This document shows, piece after piece, positions 54,125 through 64,000 of a stretch of 64,000 nucleotides of DNA. The stretch is taken from NCBI GenBank assembly GCA_014607495.2, contig CP053157.1:9052001-9116000 (forward strand), written 5' to 3'. The first letter of the stretch is position 1, and every line of letters begins with the position of its first letter. The notes beneath the pieces were generated by a model, which was not told the origin of the DNA, made no database searches, and saw nothing but the letters and a program-made list of their open reading frames with translations. Made by a program: the position numbers and the translations under genes. This stretch comes from Carposina sasakii. Lineage: Eukaryota; Arthropoda; Insecta; Lepidoptera; Carposinidae.

Positions 54125-54590
54125 AATAATAATAATAATTCATTTATTTGGCCAAAATAATATTTTCACATGACATAGTTTGCACTCTAGCCCCACACTA
54201 GGATACCCTGTGTCGTGGGAACGAGTGACTTCCTATGGTTATGTAATTCTAGATCCATAAATACAAAAAAAAGAGAAATTAAAATAAACAATTTATATAA
54301 AAATTCGAATTACTAATTAACTACGATATAACAATTGAGTTAATGATTAATAAATTTAAAATTATCCACCCAACGATGCATCTCACAAATAATGTTAATT
54401 ATACATACTCGTATACATAATGGGCAAATGAGGAGAGTTGGTCTGTGTGTGTATTCATGCATATGTATGTGCAAGTGTGTGCTTATTTGGGTATGTGCAG
54501 GATTCATTCTGTGTCAGTGTAGTCTTTTGTCAATAATCAGTCCATAACTAGGCTTTTACATTTGCGACGTGTAGTGTTCAGTATATTTAA
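54125..54590 (-). repeat. LINE 3'-end-like remnant
   Basis: Starts with an AATAATAATAATAATTCATTTATTTGGCC-type tail (about 54127-54153), common at retroelement 3' ends when read on the minus strand. It then runs through decayed sequence with GT-rich stretches. No open frame. Confidence 0.45.
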
Positions 54591-54739
54591 TTCCTTTTGA
54601 ACCAGGCCGTACAAATGTGGACCGAGATATGACATTGTTCTCTTGGCAAACAAATTGGCTTGGGCCATGTGAACTGCCTTTGTGACCTACAAGTACTTCT
54701 GACCATTTGGGGGGCCAGCTTATGGAAACGCAGAAGAGC

Positions 54740-54865
54740 AGTTAAAGGCATATTTTTATGGTGACTGGAAAAACCTTCCCCTAATAGCAGTAGCTTTGTG
54801 GGGTGCCCTAGAGGAGGCCTACGTCCAGCAGTAGACTGCAATAGGCTAATGTGTGTGCACTTACA
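54740..54865 (-). repeat. CATCATCATCAGCCTATTGC-type repeat, inverted fragment
   Basis: Contains GAGGCCTACGTCCAGCAGTAG and TGCAATAGGCTAATG. The minus ORF at 54587-54898 is derived from it. Confidence 0.65.
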
Positions 54866-54921
54866 GATATTCACTTCTAGATGTGCAATTAGAAACAAAA
54901 AGGCGTGTTTAATGCTGTAAG

Positions 54922-55087
54922 CAGTGCCGGCCCGAAGTAAAGTTTAGAATGGAGCGAGATCCAATTATGGCGCTTCTCTTGTTTACTCCTAATAATATAT
55001 ACCTGTATCTTTACCATTTAGGCGCCCTCTAGGATTTGGCGCCAGGAGCGACGACTGCTCCGTTTGCGTACGGGCGGGCCGGCCCTG
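54922..55087. mobile_element. hAT-type MITE with 8-bp target duplication
   Basis: 166 bp, CAGTGCCGGCCCG to CGGGCCGGCCCTG, flanked exactly by GCTGTAAG at 54914-54921 and 55088-55095. Not related in sequence to the hAT-type MITE at 4950. Confidence 0.9.
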
Positions 55088-55095
55088 GCTGTAAG

Positions 55096-55675
55096 CATTT
55101 AATTATATACTCTAGTCTAGAACTACTCTTGTAGCTCGATTCGTAGCAGTGCTACGGAAATTGCTATAGCGTATAATTTCTATTCCGTCAGGCCATTCAC
55201 AGTATAAAGGAAGATATTATCTTATCTCACTATCCATACAAAGCGGAAGATTTAAGCGCTTCGCTCCTATCCAAACATTATTCTCCTATCACCTTCTGAC
55301 TTAATGCTCCAAGCATAATATACTAGAAAATAATTTTGCGAAAGCAAATTCACGTTTACGTATTAAACCGTCGACAGTAAAACATGTTGGAGCATAATAA
55401 AACAAAGAAGATCTCGTTCGTAAAATGTATTGCACGAAACTATGATAAGATGGTTACACACTTATGCAGTTGCGGTATAGCGGGTTGCGGGATTAGAAAA
55501 TAATTGCTCTCGGCATTGCAAGTTGAGAAATTAATGCGATTTACGCTATGAATAGAATTCATAACATTTGTAAGTTATGAGTAATATTTTCTCCTTGGGT
55601 TAAATTTTTTATTATTATTATGACTAAGTGTTTATATTTTATAAAATTATTAATAAAGAAATGGAAAAAAATCCT
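55096..55675. other. No gene recognised
   Basis: Anonymous AT-rich sequence. Confidence 0.4.
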
Positions 55676-55747
55676 CACCCGGGTGGGAATCGAACCCACG
55701 ACCTCTGCATTCCGCGTGCCAGCGTTCTCACCACTGAGCCACCGGGT
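55676..55747 (-). repeat. tRNA-like sequence (pseudo-tRNA or SINE head)
   Basis: The minus strand has an acceptor-like GACCCGG/CCGGGTG pairing (6 of 7), an A-box TGGCTCAGTGGTGAGAACG and a perfect T arm with B box GGTTCGATTCC. The anticodon arm does not fold canonically and lacks T33, so I do not call a functional tRNA. Confidence 0.6.
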
Positions 55748-56664
55748 CAATTTTTTACTTTAATTTAATTTTTTAATTTGTAATTTTATACTGAAATAAT
55801 AACAGGTTTTTATTATTGAAATCATATTATGGCAGCATGAGCGTTAGGTAATCATAATCGTTGATAGTGACTTAAAACTATTATTATTAAGATAATTATA
55901 GGAGAATGACCTAGTCATAAAATAGATTCTAAATGATTCTTTTGAAATTATTTCTATTTATTTGTTATCTTGGATATATGTACAAGGTTTTACTTTTATC
56001 ACTCCTAAATACTTCAATATCCACTAAGTATGTTAATAAACCTAAAACTGAAGAAAAACGTTTGTCATCCAGTCTATTGTGGAAAAAACATACATCACCA
56101 AAATAGTATGCATAAGGTCTTACTTTTACAGGTAAGTAATAGATCGGTACTCTCCTTAGAGATAGGTCGGAACATGTATATATCCTCGAAATTAATTGAA
56201 GTCTACCTGCGTGACAAGGGTCAGCTCTGGAGCCTTTCAGGAGGAAAGGGCAGGAAATGACGGCAATTTTTCTGCTGAATTTGCATTATTTGAAGTGTCG
56301 TATTTTGTCAGAAATTATAGATATACCGGTTATGTTACAAGTGTTTAAACCGGCATTTATTGGGACCATGATGTTTGGACATGAAGAAAAACGAAAATTA
56401 TTGTTTCGGAAAAGTAGTATTTGAGAGTAAATACTACCAAATATTGGCTTTATAATATAAGTTAATTTGTGTATGCACCACTAACTAGCAGAACCTTACC
56501 TAAACAGTCCGTTTGCGGGGTTCCAGACCCAAAAAATAAAATTTTTAATAATAATTGGTTACTTATATTTTACGTTCAGGCTGTTTCAGAAAAAAAAAAT
56601 CTGATTCGAGCTTTTATTTGTTTTGTTCCCATATTGTTTCCACGATTTAAACTATTTTTTTTAC
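55748..56664. other. No gene recognised
   Basis: AT-rich. The ORFs at 56030-56260 and 56469-56699 show no domains. Confidence 0.4.
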
Positions 56665-56905
56665 ACACTTCACAACACATTGACCTAGTCCCACACTAAG
56701 ATCCCTAAGGTCTTGTGCCGTGGATACTAAGTAACGGTATATAAATACATAAATAAGTATATAAACCCATGACTCGGAAACAAACATCGATATTCATCAC
56801 ATCAATGTTTGCACCACGGTAGGTGCAAACATTGTTGTGATTCGAACCCAGGACCCATGGCGTCAGGCAGGGCCACTCACTACCAACCACACCAATCGGC
56901 CGTCA
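56665..56905 (-). mobile_element. tRNA-derived SINE, GACGGCCGATTGG family, copy 3
   Basis: Head at 56905, B box GGGTTCGAATC near 56840, body to TGTGTTGTGAAG near 56670. An extra hairpin (CAATGTTTGCACC with GGTGCAAACATTG, about 56802-56834) is present in the body. Confidence 0.75.
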
Positions 56906-57421
56906 TTACGACCAAAATCACTGTTTACCAAAAATCGACAACAAACGAATAACAACCACACCGTTACTGGGCGAATCTTAGCTACAATCTTATGATTTTG
57001 AGTATAGATTTGGTTTACCAGGATAACGGTGAAGGAACTCATACGGCTGCGTTTCTAAGAAACTAAAGCTACCGACTGGTCAGTCAACTCGCAAAAATAT
57101 ATTCTTTACGTATTTTCTCCGCGGCGAAAGATAAGATGCTAGGTTTAGATGAGATGATTTATGGACCAATCCCATTCGGACCTAAGCTGGGCTGATAACC
57201 TCACACTATTCAATGTCATCATCTCACTGCCCTTCTGATATTTACCGATTTATCTATGAGATATATTTCTTTTCATAAATTGATTAAAACCAATTCTATA
57301 TAAGTATAGTTATTATAATTTTAATGAACTTTTACATCTGGATCCGCTAATCTGAACATGGCTTTTTTGATTACGTAGTTTTGGCTACTCTGGCTAAACC
57401 TTTTTGGAATACAGTCATGTG
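56906..57421. other. No gene recognised
   Basis: Anonymous sequence. Confidence 0.4.
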
Positions 57422-57697
57422 CAGGGGAGCAATTCTTGAAAAGTTTTGAGCCGAAACGCAACCACTAACGAACCGTTAACGGACCGGCGGTGCGAAGCAA
57501 TATATACTTACCGCTTGAGTAAAAAGGTATATTTTGGCACTCATCGGTCCCGAGTATGAGAGATTAAAAACAAATATCTGTCTCGTGCTGAAATGTGTCT
57601 AATTACTTCACTATAAAGTAAGTATTGCTCTGTTCTGAGCGTCTACACCGGTTTCGTTTCGGCTTCAACTCAAGACTTTTCGAGAATTGGCCCCCAG
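57422..57697. mobile_element. MITE (GGGGCCAATTCTCGAAAAG ends), second copy
   Basis: Left end CAGGGGAGCAATTCTTGAAAAG and right end CTTTTCGAGAATTGGCCCCC form an imperfect inverted repeat of about 35 bp. Collinear with 34932-35187. Confidence 0.8.
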
Positions 57698-60600
57698 TTC
57701 TAAATCAATAATTGATCGCATTCGCAACAAATATAAAGTAAGTCCAACATTTACCTCGTTCACATGTATAAATGTATGCATACGTATGAGGTTTCATTTA
57801 AAAATATTTTCAGCCGTTCTATTCCAATTTTACTCTAACAACGACTGACTAAAATGGAGTCATGATTCTTTGTGAAAAAGATGAAAGACTCAACGAATCA
57901 CATTACTTTTACGTCACATCTCAAGAGTGACCATTTTTCTTGTGAATCAGCTTTTTGGCGAAAATAACTTTTGCCAACAAATTCAGTACCTGTTATGATA
58001 TGTAAATTAAGTCATTGTATGTACCTACATGTAATATGAGAAATCTCGTGAAAAATGTCTACCGATCTGTCTGCTGGTTCTTATGCTAAAGCGGACGATG
58101 CCTATATTTTGTACATGTTATTCAAGTTTTAGAGAAAGACAGCTTCAACTTTATCCTTCAAATAGGCTATTTGACCATATGAAAATCGGTCTATGGGTTA
58201 CTTTTTTTGTCCCGGGCAAATAACTAATTTAAAAAAAATCTTCTTAAAATCACGACGTTTTATTTTCTTCATTTTTGTAAATGCAAAGCATTATGTACAA
58301 AGTCTTACGCTTGCTAAACACTACCAAAAAAGTTGTAACAAGTAATTTTTATATTCACCAGTAAAATATTTTCACATTTTAGCAACCAAATTAAAATGAT
58401 TAGTTTGACTATCTTCCTAAATAACATTACTTTTCCAGGCTTAAATTCTTTGTATATATACAGAAAATTTTCCGACAAAACCTTAATCATTTTAATCTCG
58501 CCGGTTTATACAGCTACAAGGTAATAAGAATATGTAATAAGTGTACTGCATTACTACCTTTTTGTGTCTAGAAAATATTCTATATCCACTCATTTGTATT
58601 AAATTAAATAAGGTTGAAATGGCGGCGACGAGAGATCCGCTAAAGTGTAGGCAAGCTTACGTATTAAGTACGTTTTATGTTGTTCCCATTTGTGCGGCGC
58701 GTCGCGAAATTAGCGAACCCGTGTTGTTAATGAGCGTTTCCTTTTTGATGGCTACATAACGTATGTTTCGTCTGCGCCCGCACAGACAGACGGCTCGTTA
58801 AATTAACCTTAAGCTATGGTTTTCTGGGATGACGGTGTCACATAAACTTGACGGCATGCATCACCTTGGTATTGTTGCAATGCCGTCAAGTCCGTGTAAC
58901 AATGAATAAATAATAGCAGCCGTACGAACGCCAGACAGCTTTCTTTACGGTGCCAAAATGTTATCGCACGACCGCTGATATGACTGCACCGATATCCTAA
59001 GAAACCAAAGCTTTAGCGCTCAGTGCCTGGTGATAACTTAGCGCGTCACTTTATTCATATTTTTACCGGCTACATGCGCAGGACATTCGTCATATGAGGA
59101 ATAGGTGGTTGCTTAGCAAAAAGCGTAAGCGCGTAGTCCCGTTTTTTTTACTACCTTTATTAAAATTCCTAGGTCGTAAATTCTTTTATGTCGAAAGTTT
59201 ATTCAAGTATTTTTAATTTAGGTCTTGTAGTTGTCTACTTATACCTACAGTTGAGGGATAGCGAATAGTGAGTGAGTGACACTTCATTTTTGGCTGGCAC
59301 AAGAGAAAAAAATAGGATTCAGTACTTACGAAATTCCTGATGTACATGAGTTGCAATAAAAACTTATGTTTATATTTCTCTATGCGGAAGTAGAGATACA
59401 ATGCCGCACTCAAAATTACATTTTAGTACTCTACTCGCAGTCAAAATGATAAACTTTTGGAGAAGTAATTTCATAAGTGTCAAAGTTTTGGATGGTAAAA
59501 CCTAGCACAGTACAACATGTATTCCTCATGATACAATAAAATAATATGCCAGATTAGGCAATAGGCATTACCGAGATAAAATTTCTCACTTTTTGATTTC
59601 TCAGTATAAATGCTCAGTTGTTGTTGTCAACTTGTTTTCTTGAACTCGAATAAATATTTGAATATAGTCGCCAAGTAATCGAATAGCATACCAGTACCCT
59701 TATCTATCACATAATGCGAAACTCAACTAGCATTATTGCTATCATTCACGATTCATATCAATTTAAAGTATATTACTGGTTTTATAAGTAACAATCAAAC
59801 TTATTACATTGCTAACGAGAAATGGTTTACAAACTAATTTTATATGACGTATTAAACCATTTTCAGTAAGAGGACTGCAGATGCAACAAAAACAGCACTC
59901 CCGCTTAACACGTGCGTGATGAAAGTTTCCCAGCTGTGAAATATGAGCGCTTACGTGAATTATGAGCTTGTCACATTGTGACCCGGTGCTTATCAATTAA
60001 TGTATTCCAAGTAGACGATTATGTCTCGCCTTCTTTGTTTTGTGGAAGGATTACTTTAGAAAGTACCGCTTATCTCCGCTTTCAAGTTCCACCGGGTGTG
60101 TCGACACCTTAACGTAAATTAAGCGGAGTGAGCTCTGATTTTGGCGGTTATTTCGACAGTTGAGATTTGGTTAAGATTTTGAGTTAAATTTAAACAAAAC
60201 ATTAAAAAGCTCTAAATAAAAAACATTTATATACCTATAGTATCACGTGAGTACATTTTCAGTTTAGAAAGTTGCTCATAAAGAAAATTTCGCTTAGAAC
60301 TTTACGATCAAATGGTAATCATATGTTACAGAATAAATTTCTTTTATCTTATCTTAATTAAGTATGAATTTAATTTGTTTTTAATTCAACTAAAGTCCGT
60401 TAAAATCACTGACATTAAATTTTAGTTTTATGTTTTATAATACTTCACTTCATAAAACAGCTACACAGTAGATACTCAAACCCTCAGATCGCCTAAAAGA
60501 GAACAAAGTGGACCTCAACACTTTACACCTTCCCACCCACCGGACATTATATGGAGCAAATCTAGTGTGAACAGGCCATGTAAAAACATAACTAACTTCT

Positions 60601-60849
60601 CTTACAGCTACCTAATATGTCAGTACAGGCCATTAGGCAGCCCTTTGAGTCGGGTCTGCCCTCAAAGGCACTGAGTGGCGCACTCCGTCTTTTCATCTTG
60701 CCTTACACGTCATCACACAATTTGGTTGAAAGGCATGATATGATAATACATTTTCAAGTGATCTCCAACTTTAGTTGTTAGTGTGGGGTATTGTAGTTAA
60801 GTTTTTATTGTGATGAGATTTTTTTTAATAATAATTTTATTTAATCACA
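57698..60849. other. No gene recognised
   Basis: About 3.1 kb. The short ORFs at 58541, 59213 and 59763 have no recognisable features. No RNA gene seen. Confidence 0.35.
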
Positions 60850-61050
60850 CTAATATTATGAAGGTATGAGTGAATGTATGAGTGTGTATGTTTATTACTT
60901 CTTCACGTCTAAACGGCTGAAGCGATTTAATTAAAATTTGGTATAGAGTTAGCTGACACCCTGGATTAATATATATGTACCTGTATTACATAGGCAAATT
61001 TTTATCTCGGGAAAATATTTTTATCCCGGATAATTTCGACAACAAACACA
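60850..61050 (+). repeat. CGCGGACGGAGTCGCGGGCG-family repeat, 5' part
   Basis: Head CACTAATATTATGAAGG and segment AAATATTTTTATCCCGGATA, as in the copies at 508 and 62470; the GC-rich end is missing. Confidence 0.6.
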
Positions 61051-62249
61051 ATATTATACTCCACGTGTATCTTAATAAAGCTTCCGAAATTAATTTCTAA
61101 AGATTCAGCCAACAAAATGCAAAATAACATAAGTCGCTACTTCGCGTAATTAATTCTAAAGTTAAAATTTTGTCAAAGTCCAAGGTATCAATACAAAGTT
61201 TGGGTTAATTTTCAAATTAGCAATTTAATTTGCACCAAGTTTACTTCAAGTGGATAAGTTATTCGTGAGATGAGTCTAATGTTATTATTGTATAGCTCTG
61301 CAAGTATAAGTTTGCGGTGGCGGTAATTGGTACTAAAATGGTGGAACCATTTCATTAATTTGACTTTGAGAGCCCAATTAAGGGAGTGTAGATAGTAGCG
61401 CCAGCGTGTATAATTTAAACTTTGTTATACCGTAGAAAAGTTACACAGAGCGATTGATTGGATGAATTGAGAACTTACTGCTAGTGATTTGATTATGTCC
61501 TGTATAATTTGTCCTATATGAAGGATTTATTTATTGTTTTAATGTTTTCGTATCAGTATTTACAGATCTGACAGTGTTCATAAACCTAAAATTAAAGCAT
61601 TTGTCCTTTATTTTTTTGTACTGGATAATTTCATTGAATCCGTCCTAATATGAATACAATTATAACAGTCGTTCACAGCCGAAGGTGAAATCATAAAACA
61701 TACATACACACAATAAATAAAATTATTACATTTATTTTATTTGTATTAAAGAGATTATACAATTAAAATATTAATAGTGAATTGTTTTGCCAGTTTTGCG
61801 TATAATGATAACATTACATAATTAAAATTTAATTACAGGATTTATAATTTATTTTGTAAATAATATGCACTTGCATATTCAATATCCTTATTAGTAAATA
61901 AATGTTACCCGCATAAATTATCAAACGCTTTAATATATAGGTAAGCTCCCTAACAAAAATATCACAGAATCAAATCCCCGTAAAAGCGAAATCCCTGTAA
62001 GAACCAAATCCTGCTTTATTGCCGTAGGATAAAAATCAAGTTGCGGTAACGACTGACCGTAGTTCAGTTGCATTAACCCTTCTCAAGGAACCTATCTGAC
62101 CTGAACTAAGGATCCTTTTTGATAAGGAACCCAAATGGAACCATGTAATCCGAGGAATTGCAGAAAAAGAGAATGTTATCTGAATTGATTCTGTTTGGGA
62201 ATAAGTGTCTTTCAGCATAATAAATAAATTCTAGTACATAGTTCTAACT
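61051..62249. other. No gene recognised
   Basis: AT-rich. The 60-codon minus ORF at 62036-62218 has no motif. Confidence 0.4.
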
Positions 62250-62460
62250 TATAGGAAACGGGTGGACGCACGCGACTCCGTCCGCGTGGATTGCTCAAGT
62301 CGAAATTATCCGGAATAAAAATATTTTCACGGGATAAAAAGTAGTCTATACTCTTTCTCAGGCTCTAGGCTACCTGTGTACCAAATTTCATTTCAATGGG
62401 TTCACTAGTTTTGGCGTGAAAGCTAGACAGAACAGAAAGACAGAGTACCTTTCGCGTTTA
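62250..62460 (-). repeat. CGCGGACGGAGTCGCGGGCG-family repeat
   Basis: Begins GGTGGACGCACGCGACTCCG and runs to AGAACAGAAAGACAG; inverted relative to the next copy. Confidence 0.7.
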
Positions 62461-62469
62461 TAATCTATA

Positions 62470-62685
62470 TATATAATGAAATTGTAACGGATCAATGTTT
62501 GTGCACGCTGATCTCAGAAACGGCTGAATCGATTTCGATGCAGTTTTCAGGAATATATTGTGACAGGTCCCACTTAACATATAGGCTACTTTTATCCCGG
62601 GAAAATGGTTTTTCATATTCCGGATATTCGACATTTTATTTTTTCTGCAGTCCACGCGGACGGAGTCGCGGGCGTCCACTAGTAT
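62470..62685 (+). repeat. CGCGGACGGAGTCGCGGGCG-family repeat
   Basis: Starts TATATAATGAAATTGTAACGG and ends CGCGGACGGAGTCGCGGGCG at about 62657-62676. The ORFs on both strands here are repeat-derived. Confidence 0.75.
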
Positions 62686-63469
62686 TAATATATTAAATTA
62701 TAACTAAGCATTTGTAACATCGAACCAGCTATGTTAAGTTTATTTAATGGAAAGGAAAATTGTGTTTGAATATGTAGTTACCTTATCTAGAATGCCTGCA
62801 ATCGGATTAGCTCCGACCGGCGCGGCGAGTCGTCTGCCAGGGGCTTTAAAAGTCGCCATTAAAAAAAATATGAAAATATACTCAAGTACCGGCTAACTAT
62901 TAAATTGAATGAAATATTGTGGTCTGCTATTTATTTTTATCATACTATAGGTAAATGCATTCTATATAAGAATATAAAATCGATAGGTATACAGAACACT
63001 GATCGTTTTAAATCACTTATTAAATAACACTCATTTCTAGTATACGTACAAAAACACAAATGCAAAACGATTACATGGGAAGTTACGAGTAGCACATCAA
63101 TTCAAAAAGTAATGGTTGTTATACCCGTACTGCAATTTTGTTTTACAATCGAAAGCCAAGTACTGTGTAACCTTTTAGTTCATCCTAACAAATTGGCTGT
63201 GTGAAGCTAAAAGGCTTGTATTGCTGGTTTTACAGGTTTATTGGTTTAACACCCTTATTCGTTGACATAAAGGCTTTTTTGACCACTTAAGTCGATTCCG
63301 CGTCGATATATGTGAGGAGACCCTTATAGTTTCTCCATGACCGTCTGTTTGTCTGTTTATCAATCCGATAATGACATAGGTTTGACTATTAAGAGAACAT
63401 CGCTACTTTATAATCTTCATGACCACCACCTAACATTAGCCTACAGATTTTTAGTACTACATCCTACTA
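62686..63469. other. No gene recognised
   Basis: Anonymous AT-rich sequence. Confidence 0.4.
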
Positions 63470-63820
63470 TTATTAATGATGATGATCTCCGACCGTATTT
63501 CGATCAAGGCGACCAATCTCTACGGAGATTAGCCAGGTACGCAGGAGATATTATAGTGCACAAGTGTGTGCACTATAATAGCACAGATGCACTCTCTATT
63601 CCGTTACTCTCATAGTCCGATGGGATGAAAAGCCGATACGACCGGAGAGAGATCAGGCGCAGGACTAACGGTTTTACGTGCTTTCTGAGGTACGAGCTAA
63701 GTGATAATTTTTCAACATTAAAATCTGTATATGAAATAAATTCATTGGTACAGGCCCGTGACTGGGATCCCGCTTCCCGCTTGGAAGGTGCACGTCTTAA
63801 CCACTGGGCTATCACCGCTA
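63470..63820 (-). mobile_element. tRNA-derived SINE, GCGGTGATAGCCCAGTGG family
   Basis: The minus-strand head GCGGTGATAGCCCAGTGGTT (63820 leftwards) carries an A box. The body includes the ATAGTGCACA...TGTGCACTAT hairpin at about 63553-63578 and ends GGTCGGAGATCATCATCATT near 63475. The tail motif is shared with the SINE body at about 20838-20890. ORFs on both strands here are not genes. Confidence 0.7.
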
Positions 63821-64000
63821 TTATTAATTATTAATAGTCCTATATTAAATGACATTTTCTGAATCGAAATCGTATATGCAGCTAAAGGGATAAATCAAGT
63901 TTATTATTTATTTAAATGACCCGTCTATGACTTAGCTAAAAACATTATTACCTAACAAACAGCACGAACCTGTACTTTAACATCTAGGTATAAAGTTGCT

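Noticed and set aside
55676..55747. Functional tRNA gene
   Set aside because: The T arm and both promoter boxes are good, but the anticodon stem-loop is irregular and the acceptor has a mismatch, so a pseudo-tRNA or SINE head is likelier.

Overview
The window looks like moth or butterfly (Lepidoptera) nuclear DNA. It is AT-rich and packed with short interspersed repeats whose sequence style I recognise from that order, such as the CATCATCATCAGCCTATTGC repeat and the CGCGGACGGAGTCGCGGGCG repeat. I find no convincing single-copy host gene. Everything codable belongs to mobile elements, and the rest is transposon debris or plain AT-rich sequence.

The main feature is a complete Maverick/Polinton (adintovirus-like) element at 32962-50825, 17,864 bp. 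It has 198-bp terminal inverted repeats starting AG and ending CT, and an exact 6-bp target duplication, TACGGA. The left 4.5 kb is non-coding. It holds a minisatellite array and later insertions: a MITE, a tRNA-derived SINE and two other repeats. The coding part is clean. On the + strand are a spliced small gene, a protein-primed DNA polymerase B and a second spliced small gene. On the - strand, read right to left, are a packaging ATPase, two conserved proteins of unknown role, a chromodomain integrase, a phospholipase A2-like virion protein, an adenain-like protease, a putative penton/minor capsid protein, a 47-codon ORF, a putative major capsid protein and an RNase H-like conserved protein. 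A small Cys/His protein lies by the right terminus. No reading frame is broken, so this may be a young or still functional element able to build a virion.

Its expression layout is the most interesting part. The PLA2-like gene ends in a canonical -1 frameshift heptamer (A AAA AAC) directly before its stop. The protease frame that opens there has no usable ATG. Four capsid-region genes are joined by three consecutive 4-bp ATGA stop/start overlaps, and the integrase follows the gene upstream by a TAATG overlap. TATA-like boxes lie 32-36 nt before the ATG of the polymerase, PLA2-like and penton genes.

Left flank (1-32955): seven copies of a CAGGGTG-ended TA-flanked MITE, one hAT-type MITE with a perfect 8-bp duplication (a second one lies in the right flank), a 574-bp foldback element, and a 5'-truncated LINE. 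At 14.4-20.2 kb a 129-bp in-frame minisatellite is interrupted by an ORF1-only R1-like retrotransposon and by a MITE, and is then duplicated in tandem. Right flank (50832-64000): mostly sequence in which I recognise nothing, with scattered SINEs, MITEs and repeat fragments.
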